A program made the position numbers and the translations under genes. This document shows positions 1-8,618 of a stretch of 64,000 nt of DNA, in pieces; within the stretch, counting starts at the first letter, position 1; every line of letters begins with the position of its first letter. The notes beneath the pieces were generated by a model. That model was not told the DNA's origin, did not search any database, and worked only from the letters and a program-made list of their open reading frames with translations. This stretch comes from Pseudomonas songnenensis (GTDB lineage Bacteria > Pseudomonadota > Gammaproteobacteria > Pseudomonadales > Pseudomonadaceae): the NCBI RefSeq assembly GCF_003696315.1, contig NZ_RFFN01000005.1:124001-188000 (forward strand), in the 5' to 3' direction.

Positions 1-1071
1 GCCGTGCTGCCGTCCGGCAAGATCAGCCGGGTTAAATCCATCGTCACCTTTGATGGTGAGCTGGAACAGGCGACTCCGGGTGAGGCCGTCACCCTGACGC
101 TCGAAGACGAGATCGACGTATCTCGCGGCGACATGCTGGTGCATGCCGATAGCCGTCCGCGCATCGCCGACAGCTTCGAGGCGATGCTCGTCTGGATGGG
201 CGAAGAGCCGATGCTGCCGGGCAAGAAATACGACATCAAGCGCGCCACCAGCTACGTGCCGGGCTCCATCGCCAGCATTATCCATAAAGTGGATGTGAAC
301 ACGCTGGAGAAGGGGGCTGCGAGCAGTCTGCAGCTCAACGAGATCGGCAAGGTCAAGGTTAGCCTGGACGCGCCGATCGCCCTGGACGGCTACGCGCAGA
401 ACCGCACGACCGGCGCTTTCATCGTCATCGATCGCCTTACCAATGGCACCGTCGGCGCCGGCATGATCATCGCCGAGCCGGTTGTCCATGGATCGGGCGG
501 TCATCACGGCGCGCTGGCACACGTCTCTACCGAAGAACGCGCCACTCGCTTTGGCCAACAACCGGCGACCGTGCTGTTTACCGGCCTGTCTGGCGCTGGC
601 AAGAGCACCCTGGCCTATGCGGTGGAACGCAAGTTGTTCGATATGGGGCGTGCGGTCTATGTACTCGATGGCCAGAACCTGCGCCACGACCTCAACAAAG
701 GCCTACCGCAGGACCGCGCCGGCCGCACTGAAAACTGGCGCCGTGCCGCCCATGTCGCACGTCAGTTCAACGAGGCGGGGCTGATCACCCTGGCCGCGTT
801 CGTCGCCCCTGACGCCGAAGGTCGCGAACAGGCCAAGGCGTTGATCGGCGCTGAGCGTCTGATCACCGTCTACGTCCAGGCCTCGCCGCAAGCCTGCCGT
901 CAGCGCGATCCGCAGGGGTTGTATGCGGCAGGGGGGGATAACATTCCGGGTGAGTCTTTCCCGTACGATGTGCCACCGAATGCGGATCTGGTCGTCGACA
1001 GCGAAACGTCGGCTCTGGAAGAGGGGGTTAGGCAGGTTATTCAGTTGTTGCGCGAGCGTGGGGCAATCTGA
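1..1071 (+). CDS. cysNC: Bifunctional sulfate adenylyltransferase subunit 1 / APS kinase (CysNC), 3' part
   Basis: The protein enters from outside the window; 356 residues are visible. Roughly the first 155 are the C-terminal beta-barrel domains of CysN, the GTPase subunit of ATP sulfurylase. From about residue 165 it is a complete APS kinase (CysC) domain, with P-loop GLSGAGKST near residue 194 and the [10 protein letters not shown] substrate segment. The fused protein makes APS with CysD and phosphorylates it to PAPS in assimilatory sulfate reduction. The N-CysN/C-CysC fusion is common in Pseudomonas. cysD should lie upstream, outside the window. The stop is followed by a 9-bp stem (about 1099-1119, one G-U pair) without a T-tract. 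Confidence 0.95.
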   Translation, partial: AVLPSGKISRVKSIVTFDGELEQATPGEAVTLTLEDEIDVSRGDMLVHADSRPRIADSFEAMLVWMGEEPMLPGKKYDIKRATSYVPGSIASIIHKVDVNTLEKGAASSLQLNEIGKVKVSLDAPIALDGYAQNRTTGAFIVIDRLTNGTVGAGMIIAEPVVHGSGGHHGALAHVSTEERATRFGQQPATVLFTGLSGAGKSTLAYAVERKLFDMGRAVYVLDGQNLRHDLNKGLPQDRAGRTENWRRAAHVARQFNEAGLITLAAFVAPDAEGREQAKALIGAERLITVYVQASPQACRQRDPQGLYAAGGDNIPGESFPYDVPPNADLVVDSETSALEEGVRQVIQLLRERGAI

Positions 1072-1148
1072 TTTCGCAGTAGTTTTGCAGCCCGTGCCCT
1101 ATGCCGATGGCGTAGGGTGCGGTTGTAACTGCCACGGGGACTTGCGAG

Positions 1149-1586
1149 TTAGAAACATCCTGCCGGCATGTAGAAGTCCTTCCAGGCTCCTGCTCCCGAC
1201 TCATCGATATCGCAATTCCAGGCGCCACCCGCAGAACGTGAGATGGATATGTGGGCGCCCGACACAACCGGGCTGACATTGCCACCAATTGTCACTCCTA
1301 AAGAGCCGGAGCCGTCGAGCAGGAAGTTGGCGATATCGCCGGAAGCGGCCACTGTGACATTGGAGGGAACATAGCCCAGATCCGTATTGCTGACGACATT
1401 ACGGCCTCTGCTCAAATGCTCCTCGACAGCGGATTTGTAGGCGGCCAGTTCTGTATAGGCGCGCGTAACCTGCGAGCGTGCAACATAGTCTTGATACACC
1501 GGAATAGCTATAGCAGCCAGAATGCCGACGATTGCGACCACAATCATCAGCTCAATTAATGTAAAACCCTTGCTGTTACTTTGCAT
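1149..1586 (-). CDS. Type IV pilin, second copy (PilAII-like)
   Basis: 145-residue type IVa prepilin. The leader MQSNSKG is cut by PilD before Phe8, giving mature [17 protein letters not shown] with the conserved Glu5 and the hydrophobic assembly helix. The C-terminal disulfide loop is Cys125-Cys144. Its own -24/-12 promoter lies at 1612-1629, and a GGAGG sits just before the ATG. Two pilin genes in tandem match P. stutzeri, where PilAI is the structural pilin and PilAII dampens natural transformation. Calling this copy PilAII is inference from position: it is the one farther from pilB. The globular part differs strongly from the pilin at 3890-4369. Confidence 0.9.
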   Translation of the reverse strand: MQSNSKGFTLIELMIVVAIVGILAAIAIPVYQDYVARSQVTRAYTELAAYKSAVEEHLSRGRNVVSNTDLGYVPSNVTVAASGDIANFLLDGSGSLGVTIGGNVSPVVSGAHISISRSAGGAWNCDIDESGAGAWKDFYMPAGCF

Positions 1587-1611
1587 TAGCGTCCTCCCTT
1601 TTCAATCTCTC

Positions 1612-1629
1612 AGCAAACATCAGGCCAGG
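1612..1629 (-). promoter_or_regulatory. Sigma-54 (-24/-12) promoter of the second pilin
   Basis: On the minus strand the sequence reads TGGCCTGATGTTTGCT. GG and GC are separated by exactly 10 bases, as in the consensus TGGCAC-N5-TTGC. It overlaps the stop codon of the acyltransferase gene. The expected transcription start is about 15 bases before the pilin ATG, leaving just enough room for the GGGAGG ribosome site. The -24 half is weaker than at the main pilin (CCT instead of CAC). Confidence 0.6.
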
Positions 1630-2618
1630 CCATTACGCTGCCTTGAAAAGTGAGATTGGTAAAAGCGACGCTCGAAGAGATAGTGGCTTAGCGCAGCCAA
1701 CAACAGTCCTAATCCTCCGCCCAGCAATAGAATTTCCGGCCATTCCCAGCCATCTTTGTCCCTGACTAGGCGCATGATTGGGTAATGCCATAAATAGAGG
1801 CCGTAGGACATTCGCCCCAACCAGGCCAGAGGACTTCCGCCAAGCCAGGAGGGCTGCGCCGCTATCAATAGCGCTGCCCCAACTTCGACGATGGTGAAAC
1901 CATACAAAACCGTTGGCATCCATATCGTGCTGAAGAAGGTCATCGAAACAAACAATATAGTTAGGCCAACTACCGCCCAGTAACGGTGAATGGTCACCCC
2001 TACGTATCCCAGTAAGCATCCAAGCAACAATCCACTGCAATGGGTTTCCGTGCGGGGATAAAAAGCCCATGCTGCTAGACCCACGCCGCCCCACCAGCGC
2101 AGAGCGGTAGCGAGCAAATAGAGTATGAAAATTAGTCCTATCGCTAAATGTCGGGGTAAGCGAAGCAAGCCCAGTAAAACTAGCGGCCAAAGCAGGTAGA
2201 ACTGCATCTCCACCGCTAGGCTCCACACATGTCCCAGCACTGACACTGGCGCCCCCAGCACTGTGGCATAGTTCACAATATAAACGGCAGACAGGAGCGA
2301 ATCGCGCAGGTGCTTGGAGAAGGCTACATCGGGAAACAGCCAAGGTGCTGTCAAGAGGTATGCCAGCAACATCACCAGTAATGCCGGCAATAGACGACGC
2401 ATGCGCCTAAGAATGAAGCGGTCAAGCGTCAAGCCGGTCTCCCGCGCATGTTCATTCACGAGCAAGCGGGTAATTAGGTACCCAGACAGCACGAAAAATA
2501 CATCAACGCCAAAAAAGCCACCCGGCAGCCCTGGGAGATGGGCGTGATAGGCCACCACTGTTAATGCCGCTAGCGCACGGATGCCGTCGAGCGGTGGACT
2601 ATAAGCTTGAGCCCTCAT
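1620..2618 (-). CDS. Acyltransferase 3 (OafA/YrhL-like) membrane protein
   Basis: 332 residues, nearly all membrane segments. The N terminus has the acyltransferase-3 signature: LDGIRALAALTVVAYHAH with its conserved histidine, then FFGVDVFFVLSGYLIT and a basic RRMRRLLPAL loop. The family moves acyl groups, often acetyl, onto sugars or other envelope molecules across the inner membrane. There is no C-terminal SGNH domain. Its ATG overlaps the stop of the serine hydrolase upstream by 4 bases (ATGA), so the two are translationally coupled. Lying between two pilin genes, where related bacteria keep pilin-modifying genes such as tfpO or tfpW, it may acylate pilin or a pilin-linked glycan. That role is inferred. 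Confidence 0.85.
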   Translation of the reverse strand: MRAQAYSPPLDGIRALAALTVVAYHAHLPGLPGGFFGVDVFFVLSGYLITRLLVNEHARETGLTLDRFILRRMRRLLPALLVMLLAYLLTAPWLFPDVAFSKHLRDSLLSAVYIVNYATVLGAPVSVLGHVWSLAVEMQFYLLWPLVLLGLLRLPRHLAIGLIFILYLLATALRWWGGVGLAAWAFYPRTETHCSGLLLGCLLGYVGVTIHRYWAVVGLTILFVSMTFFSTIWMPTVLYGFTIVEVGAALLIAAQPSWLGGSPLAWLGRMSYGLYLWHYPIMRLVRDKDGWEWPEILLLGGGLGLLLAALSHYLFERRFYQSHFSRQRNGLA

Positions 2619-3811
2619 TGCGGTACCCTCGATGCATAGAAGGCGTTCAACTCCCGATAGAGGAATTGGGTCATAGAGTCGGTCGAACTTCCCTTGTGTC
2701 TCATGCCATTGCCGACCCAGACTGTGACGCCTCCATGATTGTCAAGAAGCAAGACGGACGGGCTGCCATACAGAAAACCTGGTTGAGCATGAAGCGTCAG
2801 CGTGCTGCCGGATTCTCGGTAGCTGAACACACCGTGACCATAACAACCCCGTAACCGGTTCGGCTCACAGATTTCCTCCGCAGCGGCATGTTCAACGGAG
2901 AACCCTCGCTGGTCACGCAGCGTCGCCCATAGAGACGCGAGCGCCGATGCGCTGCCAGAAAGACCCGCCGAAGACGACAGCGCTTGGAAGTCGAAATAGC
3001 GCCAGTAATCGTCACCGTAAAAGTTGCTATTGCGAAAGTCGTAGCTCACCTCGTCAGCGCGATACGGTCCGTCGACAAACCGTATATCTCGCGGTTGTAG
3101 GCCATACTCCCGCTCAATAAGTTGCCGGAACGGCTGTTCAGAAACCCGCTCTAGAACCATGGCTAACAAGCAGTAATTCAGGTTCGAGTAGGCATATCGC
3201 TCACCTGGTGCGAAGTCCAGTGTCACCTTTGTCAACGGTTCGGCGGTGTACGGGCACCAGGGTTTTCGATTTCTGACCACCATCGGATCTGTTGAGCGCA
3301 GGCGATCAAAACCGGCACTATGCCGGAGAAGATGTTCTATCGTCACTGATTGTAATCGGGTGTCAGTGATCGCCACGTCCGGTAGCAGCAAATCTAGAAG
3401 ATGGTCATCCAGCGAAAGCCTACCGGTGCTTACTTGGCGCAGGACTGCGTCAGCGGTCAGTGCTTTGGTCATGCTGGCGTAGCGAAAGCGGCTTTCTTTA
3501 GTCACGCGGGAGGAAAGCAGGGGGATGCTATGCCAGCCGTAGTGGCATTCATGCAGCGTTCCGTCGGGTGTGACATGCGCCAACTGGCCGGATGGTGATG
3601 AGTTGTCGCGTAGTGAAAAGTTGGCAGCGGATGCCAGCCAGGCGGGCGCTCCGACGGAGCAGGAGAGAGATGGTGCCGTCAGCAGAGCCTGCGCTGGATA
3701 GAGAAAACGTAGTACCTGCTGGCGATCTCCGATCCAGAAATAAGCAGGCAGGCCCAGCAGCAGGCCTCCCGCCACGACCAGCCCTAGAAGGCGAATCACC
3801 CTGAAGCACAT
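2615..3811 (-). CDS. Membrane-anchored serine hydrolase, beta-lactamase/CubicO family
   Basis: 398 residues. One N-terminal membrane anchor (about 8-27) is followed by a beta-lactamase-fold domain expected in the periplasm. The class C/CubicO signatures are present: SMTK at 113-116 (nucleophile Ser113, Lys116), HSAG at 164-167 and YSN at 208-210; HAQPG at 341-345 takes the place of the usual third motif. Relatives are esterases, D-aminopeptidases or carboxypeptidases, so substrate is not predictable. It is coupled to the acyltransferase gene by a 4-base overlap. The ATG lies only 17 bases after the terminator of the main pilin and has no clear promoter, so expression probably depends on read-through from pilA. 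Confidence 0.85.
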   Translation of the reverse strand: MCFRVIRLLGLVVAGGLLLGLPAYFWIGDRQQVLRFLYPAQALLTAPSLSCSVGAPAWLASAANFSLRDNSSPSGQLAHVTPDGTLHECHYGWHSIPLLSSRVTKESRFRYASMTKALTADAVLRQVSTGRLSLDDHLLDLLLPDVAITDTRLQSVTIEHLLRHSAGFDRLRSTDPMVVRNRKPWCPYTAEPLTKVTLDFAPGERYAYSNLNYCLLAMVLERVSEQPFRQLIEREYGLQPRDIRFVDGPYRADEVSYDFRNSNFYGDDYWRYFDFQALSSSAGLSGSASALASLWATLRDQRGFSVEHAAAEEICEPNRLRGCYGHGVFSYRESGSTLTLHAQPGFLYGSPSVLLLDNHGGVTVWVGNGMRHKGSSTDSMTQFLYRELNAFYASRVPQ

Positions 3812-3828
3812 ACTAAATACTCGAACTT

Positions 3829-3855
3829 AAAAAACCCGCCAATGGCGGGTTTTTT
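3829..3855 (-). terminator. Intrinsic terminator after the main pilin gene
   Basis: Stem ACCCGCC/GGCGGGT (3834-3840 and 3844-3850) with a 3-base loop, flanked by A and T runs, so it can act in either direction. It lies between the main pilin (stop at 3890) and the serine hydrolase start at 3811. It should give abundant pilin mRNA and low read-through into the hydrolase/acyltransferase pair. Confidence 0.85.
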
Positions 3856-3889
3856 GATCAGATAACTGCGCTGGGTTTAGCTGCTACTC

Positions 3890-4369
3890 TCAACCCTCTC
3901 CACCTTCCTCGGCAGCGCATCCGGACGGACGGAACTTGTTCTCTACAGAAGTGGTGCAGCTCCAGGAGCCAGCGTTATCGGCGCTGTTATCAGCACGAGT
4001 CCAAGTCAAGTTCTCGCCACGGATAGCAGAAGAAGCGTTAGTGCCGAAGCTGGCTACGATGGAAGCAGAGCCGTCATCCAGATCGTAGGTAACCTCAAGG
4101 CCTTCTTGCTCACCCACGTCAACTCCACCTTCGCCGATGAGGTTGCTAAGCGCCCAGCCGATGTTGCAATCGTTTTCAGCTGTTCCGTCCATCATGCAGC
4201 TTTCTACGGCGGTCTTAATTGCGCCAGTTTCGCTCATAACACGGCTAACCTGCGATTTTCCAACGTAGTTCTGGTACTGCGGGATAGCGATAGCAGCCAG
4301 AATACCGATGATCGCTACCACTATCATCAGTTCGATTAGCGTGAAACCCTTTTGCATTTGAGCTTTCAT
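3890..4369 (-). CDS. pilA: Type IV major pilin (PilA)
   Basis: 159-residue type IVa prepilin with leader MKAQMQKG, mature N terminus [20 protein letters not shown] and Glu5. Cysteines lie at 58, 68, 138 and 151; the last two form the usual C-terminal loop. It is divergent from pilB, the usual position of the structural pilin gene in Pseudomonas. A strong -24/-12 promoter lies upstream and a strong terminator downstream. The structural role (PilAI) is inferred from position and promoter quality. The mature pilin is processed and N-methylated by PilD and assembled by PilB/PilC encoded next door. Confidence 0.95.
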   Translation of the reverse strand: MKAQMQKGFTLIELMIVVAIIGILAAIAIPQYQNYVGKSQVSRVMSETGAIKTAVESCMMDGTAENDCNIGWALSNLIGEGGVDVGEQEGLEVTYDLDDGSASIVASFGTNASSAIRGENLTWTRADNSADNAGSWSCTTSVENKFRPSGCAAEEGGEG

Positions 4370-4412
4370 TTGAATCTCCTTGAGTGTGAAGGCTTTGAGC
4401 CTGCTAGGGGTT

Positions 4413-4430
4413 TAGCAGTAGTCGTGCCAG
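4413..4430 (-). promoter_or_regulatory. Sigma-54 (-24/-12) promoter of pilA
   Basis: The minus strand reads CTGGCACGACTACTGCTA: TGGCACG at -24 and TGCT at -12, with GG and GC exactly 10 bases apart. This is an almost perfect sigma-54 site. The start point should be about 12 bases beyond the GC, near 4403, leaving a leader of about 34 bases. In P. aeruginosa pilA is transcribed by sigma-54 with the PilS-PilR system; the same control is inferred here, and PilR sites should lie upstream in 4431-4550. Confidence 0.85.
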
Positions 4431-4624
4431 CTTTTGCTGGTCGTGTTCGTCACACGACCATATGTGAGCTGTTTCAACTTATTTGTGGGCAAGATGCTGA
4501 GCCTGAAGAGGGACGCGCGTTCTTGCCAGCGGGCGCTCGTTGCAAAATTACCATGTTGGTCGATATTGGGCTTTTGCTTCGTGGCGTTTTGTGACCAATA
4601 GCGTCACCTCTGTGGTGGCGTTGT

Positions 4625-4652
4625 TTGCTCTCGCCGACATCTGCGCTATAAG
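4625..4652 (+). promoter_or_regulatory. Possible sigma-70 promoter of pilBCD
   Basis: TTGCTC and TATAAG are separated by 16 bases, about 30 bases before the pilB ATG at 4680. The rest of the 310-base pilA/pilB intergenic region holds the divergent sigma-54 promoter and an imperfect inverted repeat near 4606-4622. Confidence 0.4.
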
Positions 4653-4679
4653 GCGGGGACAGATTAGAGCGAGACCGCC

Positions 4680-6383
4680 ATGAGCGATAATATTTCCCTT
4701 TCCGGCTTGGCCCGTCAGATGGTGCTGGCCGGTGCGCTGGACGAGAAGACGGCGCAGCAGGCGCAGGTGCAGGCTCTGCGCAGTAAGTCCTCTTTGGTCA
4801 CCTACGTTGTACAGAATAAGCTTGCGACTGGTCGCGTGGTCGCGGAGGTGGCGTCCGAGCAGTTCGGTGTCGCGTTGCTCGATCTATCAGCAGTCGACAA
4901 GGATTCGCTGCCTAAAGATGTGGTCAGTGAGAAGCTGGCTCGTCAGCATCGTGTATTGCCTCTCTCCAAGCGTGGCAACAAGCTTTTCGTGGCCGTTTCT
5001 GATCCTGCTAATCACCAGGCTGTTACCGATATTCAGTTCAGTTCGGGCCTGAATACCGAAGCGATCCTGGTGGAGGACGACAAGCTGGGTCAGGCTATCG
5101 ATGTATTTTTCGATAGTGGTTCGACGGGGCTGGAGGATTTGGGCGACATCGATCTCGACGGTGTGGATGTCGAGACTGCGTCAGATGATCCAAAAGGGGA
5201 TGAAGGGGGCGGTGACGCTGATGACGCGCCAGTGGTGCGTTTTGTCAATAAGATGCTGCTCGATGCAATCCGAGGTGGCTCTTCCGATCTTCACTTTGAG
5301 CCCTACGAGAAGGCCTATAGGGTGAGGTTGCGTACCGATGGCATCCTGCATGAGGTTGCGCGGCCGCCGATACAGCTTGCGCCGCGCATTTCTGCGCGCC
5401 TCAAGGTGATGGCGGGGTTGGATATCTCCGAGCGACGCAAGCCGCAGGATGGTCGGATCAAGATGAAGATATCCAAGACCAAAGCCATTGATTTTCGGGT
5501 TAATACTCTGCCCACCCTGTGGGGCGAGAAGATCGTTATGCGTATTCTCGACCCATCCAGTGCGCAAATGGGAATTGATGCGTTGGGTTATGAGGTAGAG
5601 CAGAAAGACCTCTATATGAATGCGTTGCGACAACCGCAGGGTATGATCCTTGTGACCGGCCCAACCGGGTCGGGCAAGACGGTTTCGCTATACACCGGCC
5701 TTAATATCCTCAACACCGTGGATGTCAACATTTCCACAGCGGAGGATCCGGTGGAAATTAACCTTGAAGGCATCAACCAGGTTAATGTCAATCCCCGGCA
5801 GGGCATGGACTTCGCTCAGGCTCTGCGCGCGTTTCTGCGGCAAGACCCGGATATCATCATGGTGGGTGAAATCCGGGACTTGGAGACGGCGGAAATAGCC
5901 ATCAAGGCCGCGCAGACTGGGCATATGGTGATGTCAACGCTGCATACCAATAGCGCCGCGGAAACCCTAACCCGTCTTCGTAATATGGGTGTGCCTGCTT
6001 TCAATATCGCTACCTCGGTGAACCTGATCATCGCGCAACGGCTGGCCCGGAAACTATGTGGTAGCTGCAAAAAAGAGGTCGATGTTCCAAGAGAGGCGCT
6101 GCTGCGAGAAGGTTTCCCTGTGGACAAGATAGGAACCTTCAAGATTTTTGGCCCGGTCGGGTGCGATAGCTGCAAGGGCGGCTACAAAGGGCGTGTCGGT
6201 ATTTATGAAGTGGTTAAAAACACGCCGTCGCTGCAGCGGATTATCATGGAGGACGGAAATTCCATTGATATCTCTACCCAAATGCGTAAAGACGGCTACA
6301 ACGACCTGCGAACCTCGGCATTGCTGAAGGCCATGCAGGGCGTGACTAGCCTCGAAGAAGTCAACCGGGTTACCAAGGATTAA
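4680..6383 (+). CDS. pilB: Type IV pilus extension ATPase PilB
   Basis: 567 residues, normal length. The N-terminal MshEN/GspE_N domain is followed by an acidic linker near residues 150-180. The ATPase core has Walker A GPTGSGKT near residue 327, Walker B IIMVGEIRD near 391 and a downstream His box. Two CxxC pairs (CGSC near 460 and CDSC near 494) form the zinc site of PilB/GspE. It is the cytoplasmic hexameric motor that drives pilin polymerisation through PilC. It is the first gene of pilBCD and is divergent from pilA. Confidence 0.97.
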   Translation: MSDNISLSGLARQMVLAGALDEKTAQQAQVQALRSKSSLVTYVVQNKLATGRVVAEVASEQFGVALLDLSAVDKDSLPKDVVSEKLARQHRVLPLSKRGNKLFVAVSDPANHQAVTDIQFSSGLNTEAILVEDDKLGQAIDVFFDSGSTGLEDLGDIDLDGVDVETASDDPKGDEGGGDADDAPVVRFVNKMLLDAIRGGSSDLHFEPYEKAYRVRLRTDGILHEVARPPIQLAPRISARLKVMAGLDISERRKPQDGRIKMKISKTKAIDFRVNTLPTLWGEKIVMRILDPSSAQMGIDALGYEVEQKDLYMNALRQPQGMILVTGPTGSGKTVSLYTGLNILNTVDVNISTAEDPVEINLEGINQVNVNPRQGMDFAQALRAFLRQDPDIIMVGEIRDLETAEIAIKAAQTGHMVMSTLHTNSAAETLTRLRNMGVPAFNIATSVNLIIAQRLARKLCGSCKKEVDVPREALLREGFPVDKIGTFKIFGPVGCDSCKGGYKGRVGIYEVVKNTPSLQRIIMEDGNSIDISTQMRKDGYNDLRTSALLKAMQGVTSLEEVNRVTKD

Positions 6384-6385
6384 GC

Positions 6386-7603
6386 ATGGCGCAGAAAGCG
6401 ATCAAGACTAGTACGTTCACTTGGGAGGGGACTGACCGAAAGGGTGGAAAGGTCAAGGGCGAGCTGAGTGGGGCGAACCCGGCGCTTGTAAAGGCACAGT
6501 TGCGCAAGCAGGGCATCAATCCACAGAAAGTACGCAAGAAGTCTCCTTCGCTTCTCGGCTCGGGGAAGAAAATCAAGCCGATGGACATCGCGTTGTTTAC
6601 TCGGCAGATGGCAACGATGATGAAAGCTGGTGTTCCATTGCTGCAGTCCTTCGATATTATTGGTGAGGGCTTTGACAATCAGAACATGCGCAAGCTAGTG
6701 GATGACTTGAAGCAAGAGGTTGCTGCGGGTAATAGTTTTGCGACAGCATTGCGTAAAAAGCCTCAGTACTTTGACGATCTGTATTGCAACTTGGTTGACT
6801 CTGGGGAGCAGTCTGGTGCGCTTGAAACGTTGCTTGATCGTGTAGCGACATATAAGGAGAAAACGGAAGCGCTAAAGGCGAAGATCAAAAAAGCGATGAA
6901 CTACCCAATCGCAGTTGTAGTGGTGGCTGTTATCGTTTCTGCAATCTTGCTAATAAAAGTGGTCCCGCAGTTTCAAGAGGTATTTTCCAATTTTGGCGCT
7001 GAATTGCCTGCTTTTACTTTGATGGTCATTACAATGTCTGAGGCTTTGCAAGAGTGGTGGTTCGTGGTTCTTGCAGGGTTGATTGGCGCTGGCTTTGCTT
7101 TCAAGGAGGCTCATAGGAGGTCGGAAAAATTTCGCAATTGGGTTGACCGTACGCTATTGAAACTCCCAATTGTCGGAGACATCATTTACAAATCGTCTAT
7201 TGCCCGTTTTGCGCGCACTTTGGCAACCACTTTTGCTGCGGGCGTGCCGCTGGTAGATGCACTGGACTCCGTGGCTGGTGCGACGGGCAATGTGGTATTT
7301 CGGAGTGCGACGATGAAGGTGAAAAATGATGTATCAACGGGTATGCAGCTGAATTTTTCTATGCGCACCACTGGCGTCTTTCCCACAATGGCTGTCCAGA
7401 TGACAGCGATTGGTGAGGAGTCCGGCTCTCTTGATGAGATGCTGGCGAAGGTGGCGACATTCTATGAAGACGAAGTCGACAATATGGTCGACGGGCTGAC
7501 TGCTCTCATGGAGCCGATGATCATGGCGGTGCTGGGTGTGCTGGTCGGCGGTTTGATCATTGCCATGTACCTCCCGATTTTTCAATTGGGCGCTGTCGTT
7601 TAA
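6386..7603 (+). CDS. pilC: Type IV pilus inner-membrane platform protein PilC
   Basis: 405 residues with two GspF/T2SF repeats. The first cytoplasmic domain begins around FTRQMATMMKAGVPLLQSFD and its repeat around FARTLATTFAAGVPLVDALD. Membrane segments lie near residues 175-195, 215-235 and 375-400. PilC passes the PilB ATPase rotation to pilin subunits in the inner membrane. It starts 2 bases after the pilB stop. Base composition is clearly AT-richer than in the neighbouring core genes, especially 6700-7200. Confidence 0.97.
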   Translation: MAQKAIKTSTFTWEGTDRKGGKVKGELSGANPALVKAQLRKQGINPQKVRKKSPSLLGSGKKIKPMDIALFTRQMATMMKAGVPLLQSFDIIGEGFDNQNMRKLVDDLKQEVAAGNSFATALRKKPQYFDDLYCNLVDSGEQSGALETLLDRVATYKEKTEALKAKIKKAMNYPIAVVVVAVIVSAILLIKVVPQFQEVFSNFGAELPAFTLMVITMSEALQEWWFVVLAGLIGAGFAFKEAHRRSEKFRNWVDRTLLKLPIVGDIIYKSSIARFARTLATTFAAGVPLVDALDSVAGATGNVVFRSATMKVKNDVSTGMQLNFSMRTTGVFPTMAVQMTAIGEESGSLDEMLAKVATFYEDEVDNMVDGLTALMEPMIMAVLGVLVGGLIIAMYLPIFQLGAVV

Positions 7604-7605
7604 AT

Positions 7606-8475
7606 ATGTTCTTGGTCGATTATTTGGCCAGCCACGTGCTGGCCTTTGTTTTGTCTGCCGCAGTGCTCGGCTTATTGGTTGGAAGCTTTCTAAATGTCGT
7701 AATTTACCGCCTGCCGATCATGATGCAGCGTGAGTGGCGTATGCAGGCACTTGAATATCTCGAGAGACCGGCGGAGCCTGCCGGTGAGCGCTTCAATCTG
7801 TTGCTGCCAAACTCCCGGTGTCCGCACTGTAATCACCAAATACGGTCTTGGGAGAATATCCCGCTAGTCAGCTGGTTGGCCCTGCGCGGCAAGTGCTCAT
7901 CTTGTCGGGCACCAATTAGTTGTCGTTATCCATTGGTGGAGCTGGCTTGCGGATTATTGTCAGGCTATGTCGCTTGGCATTTCGGCTTCTCCTGGCAGGC
8001 CGGTGCAATGCTGATGCTGACCTGGGGTCTGCTGGCGATGAGCATGATCGATGTCGATCACCAATTGTTGCCAGACGTTTTGGTGCTGCCGCTATTGTGG
8101 CTTGGCCTTATCCTAAATAACTTCGGTTTATTCGTGCCGCTGGAGAGTGCGCTCTGGGGCGCGGTGGCGGGGTACCTGACTCTTTGGTCGGTGTACTGGC
8201 TGTTCAAGTTGGTCACCGGCAAAGAGGGTATGGGCTACGGTGACTTCAAGCTGCTGGCCATGCTTGGCGCCTGGGGCGGGTGGCAAGTACTGCCGCTGAC
8301 TATCCTGTTGTCTTCGGTTGTTGGTGCTGTGCTTGGTAGCATCCTCCTGCGAATGCAGCGTGCAGAAAGCAATACGCCGATTCCTTTCGGTCCATACCTG
8401 GCTATCGCAGGCTGGATTGCATTGCTTTGGGGTGATTGGATTACGCAAAGCTACCTGCAGTTTGCGCGCTTCTGA
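7606..8475 (+). CDS. pilD: Prepilin peptidase / N-methyltransferase PilD
   Basis: 289 residues. The N-terminal methyltransferase part has two zinc-type CxxC pairs (CPHC near residue 71 and CSSC near 96). The peptidase part has the aspartates of GxGD/bilobed aspartic proteases: MIDVDHQLLPD near 148 and GMGYGDFKLL near 210. It is a polytopic inner-membrane enzyme that cuts leaders of both pilins in this window, of minor pilins and of type II secretion pseudopilins, then N-methylates Phe1. It starts 2 bases after pilC. Confidence 0.97.
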   Translation: MFLVDYLASHVLAFVLSAAVLGLLVGSFLNVVIYRLPIMMQREWRMQALEYLERPAEPAGERFNLLLPNSRCPHCNHQIRSWENIPLVSWLALRGKCSSCRAPISCRYPLVELACGLLSGYVAWHFGFSWQAGAMLMLTWGLLAMSMIDVDHQLLPDVLVLPLLWLGLILNNFGLFVPLESALWGAVAGYLTLWSVYWLFKLVTGKEGMGYGDFKLLAMLGAWGGWQVLPLTILLSSVVGAVLGSILLRMQRAESNTPIPFGPYLAIAGWIALLWGDWITQSYLQFARF

Positions 8476-8618
8476 CCCCTGTCATGTTGGCTGGCGCATG
8501 TGCGGCCTGTTTGTATGAGTCAGGCTACCGTCTTTATAGCCTACCTATAGGCTTGCGCTTCCTCCTCTGAGTGGTTACTACTGCTCGTCCTGTTTCTTGG
8601 CTAGGGTGCGGTTGACGG

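Noticed and set aside
1072-1148. tRNA between cysNC and the second pilin, as beside pilA in P. aeruginosa
   Set aside because: Only a 9-bp stem with a 3-base loop is present; no T-loop GTTCGA or cloverleaf was found.
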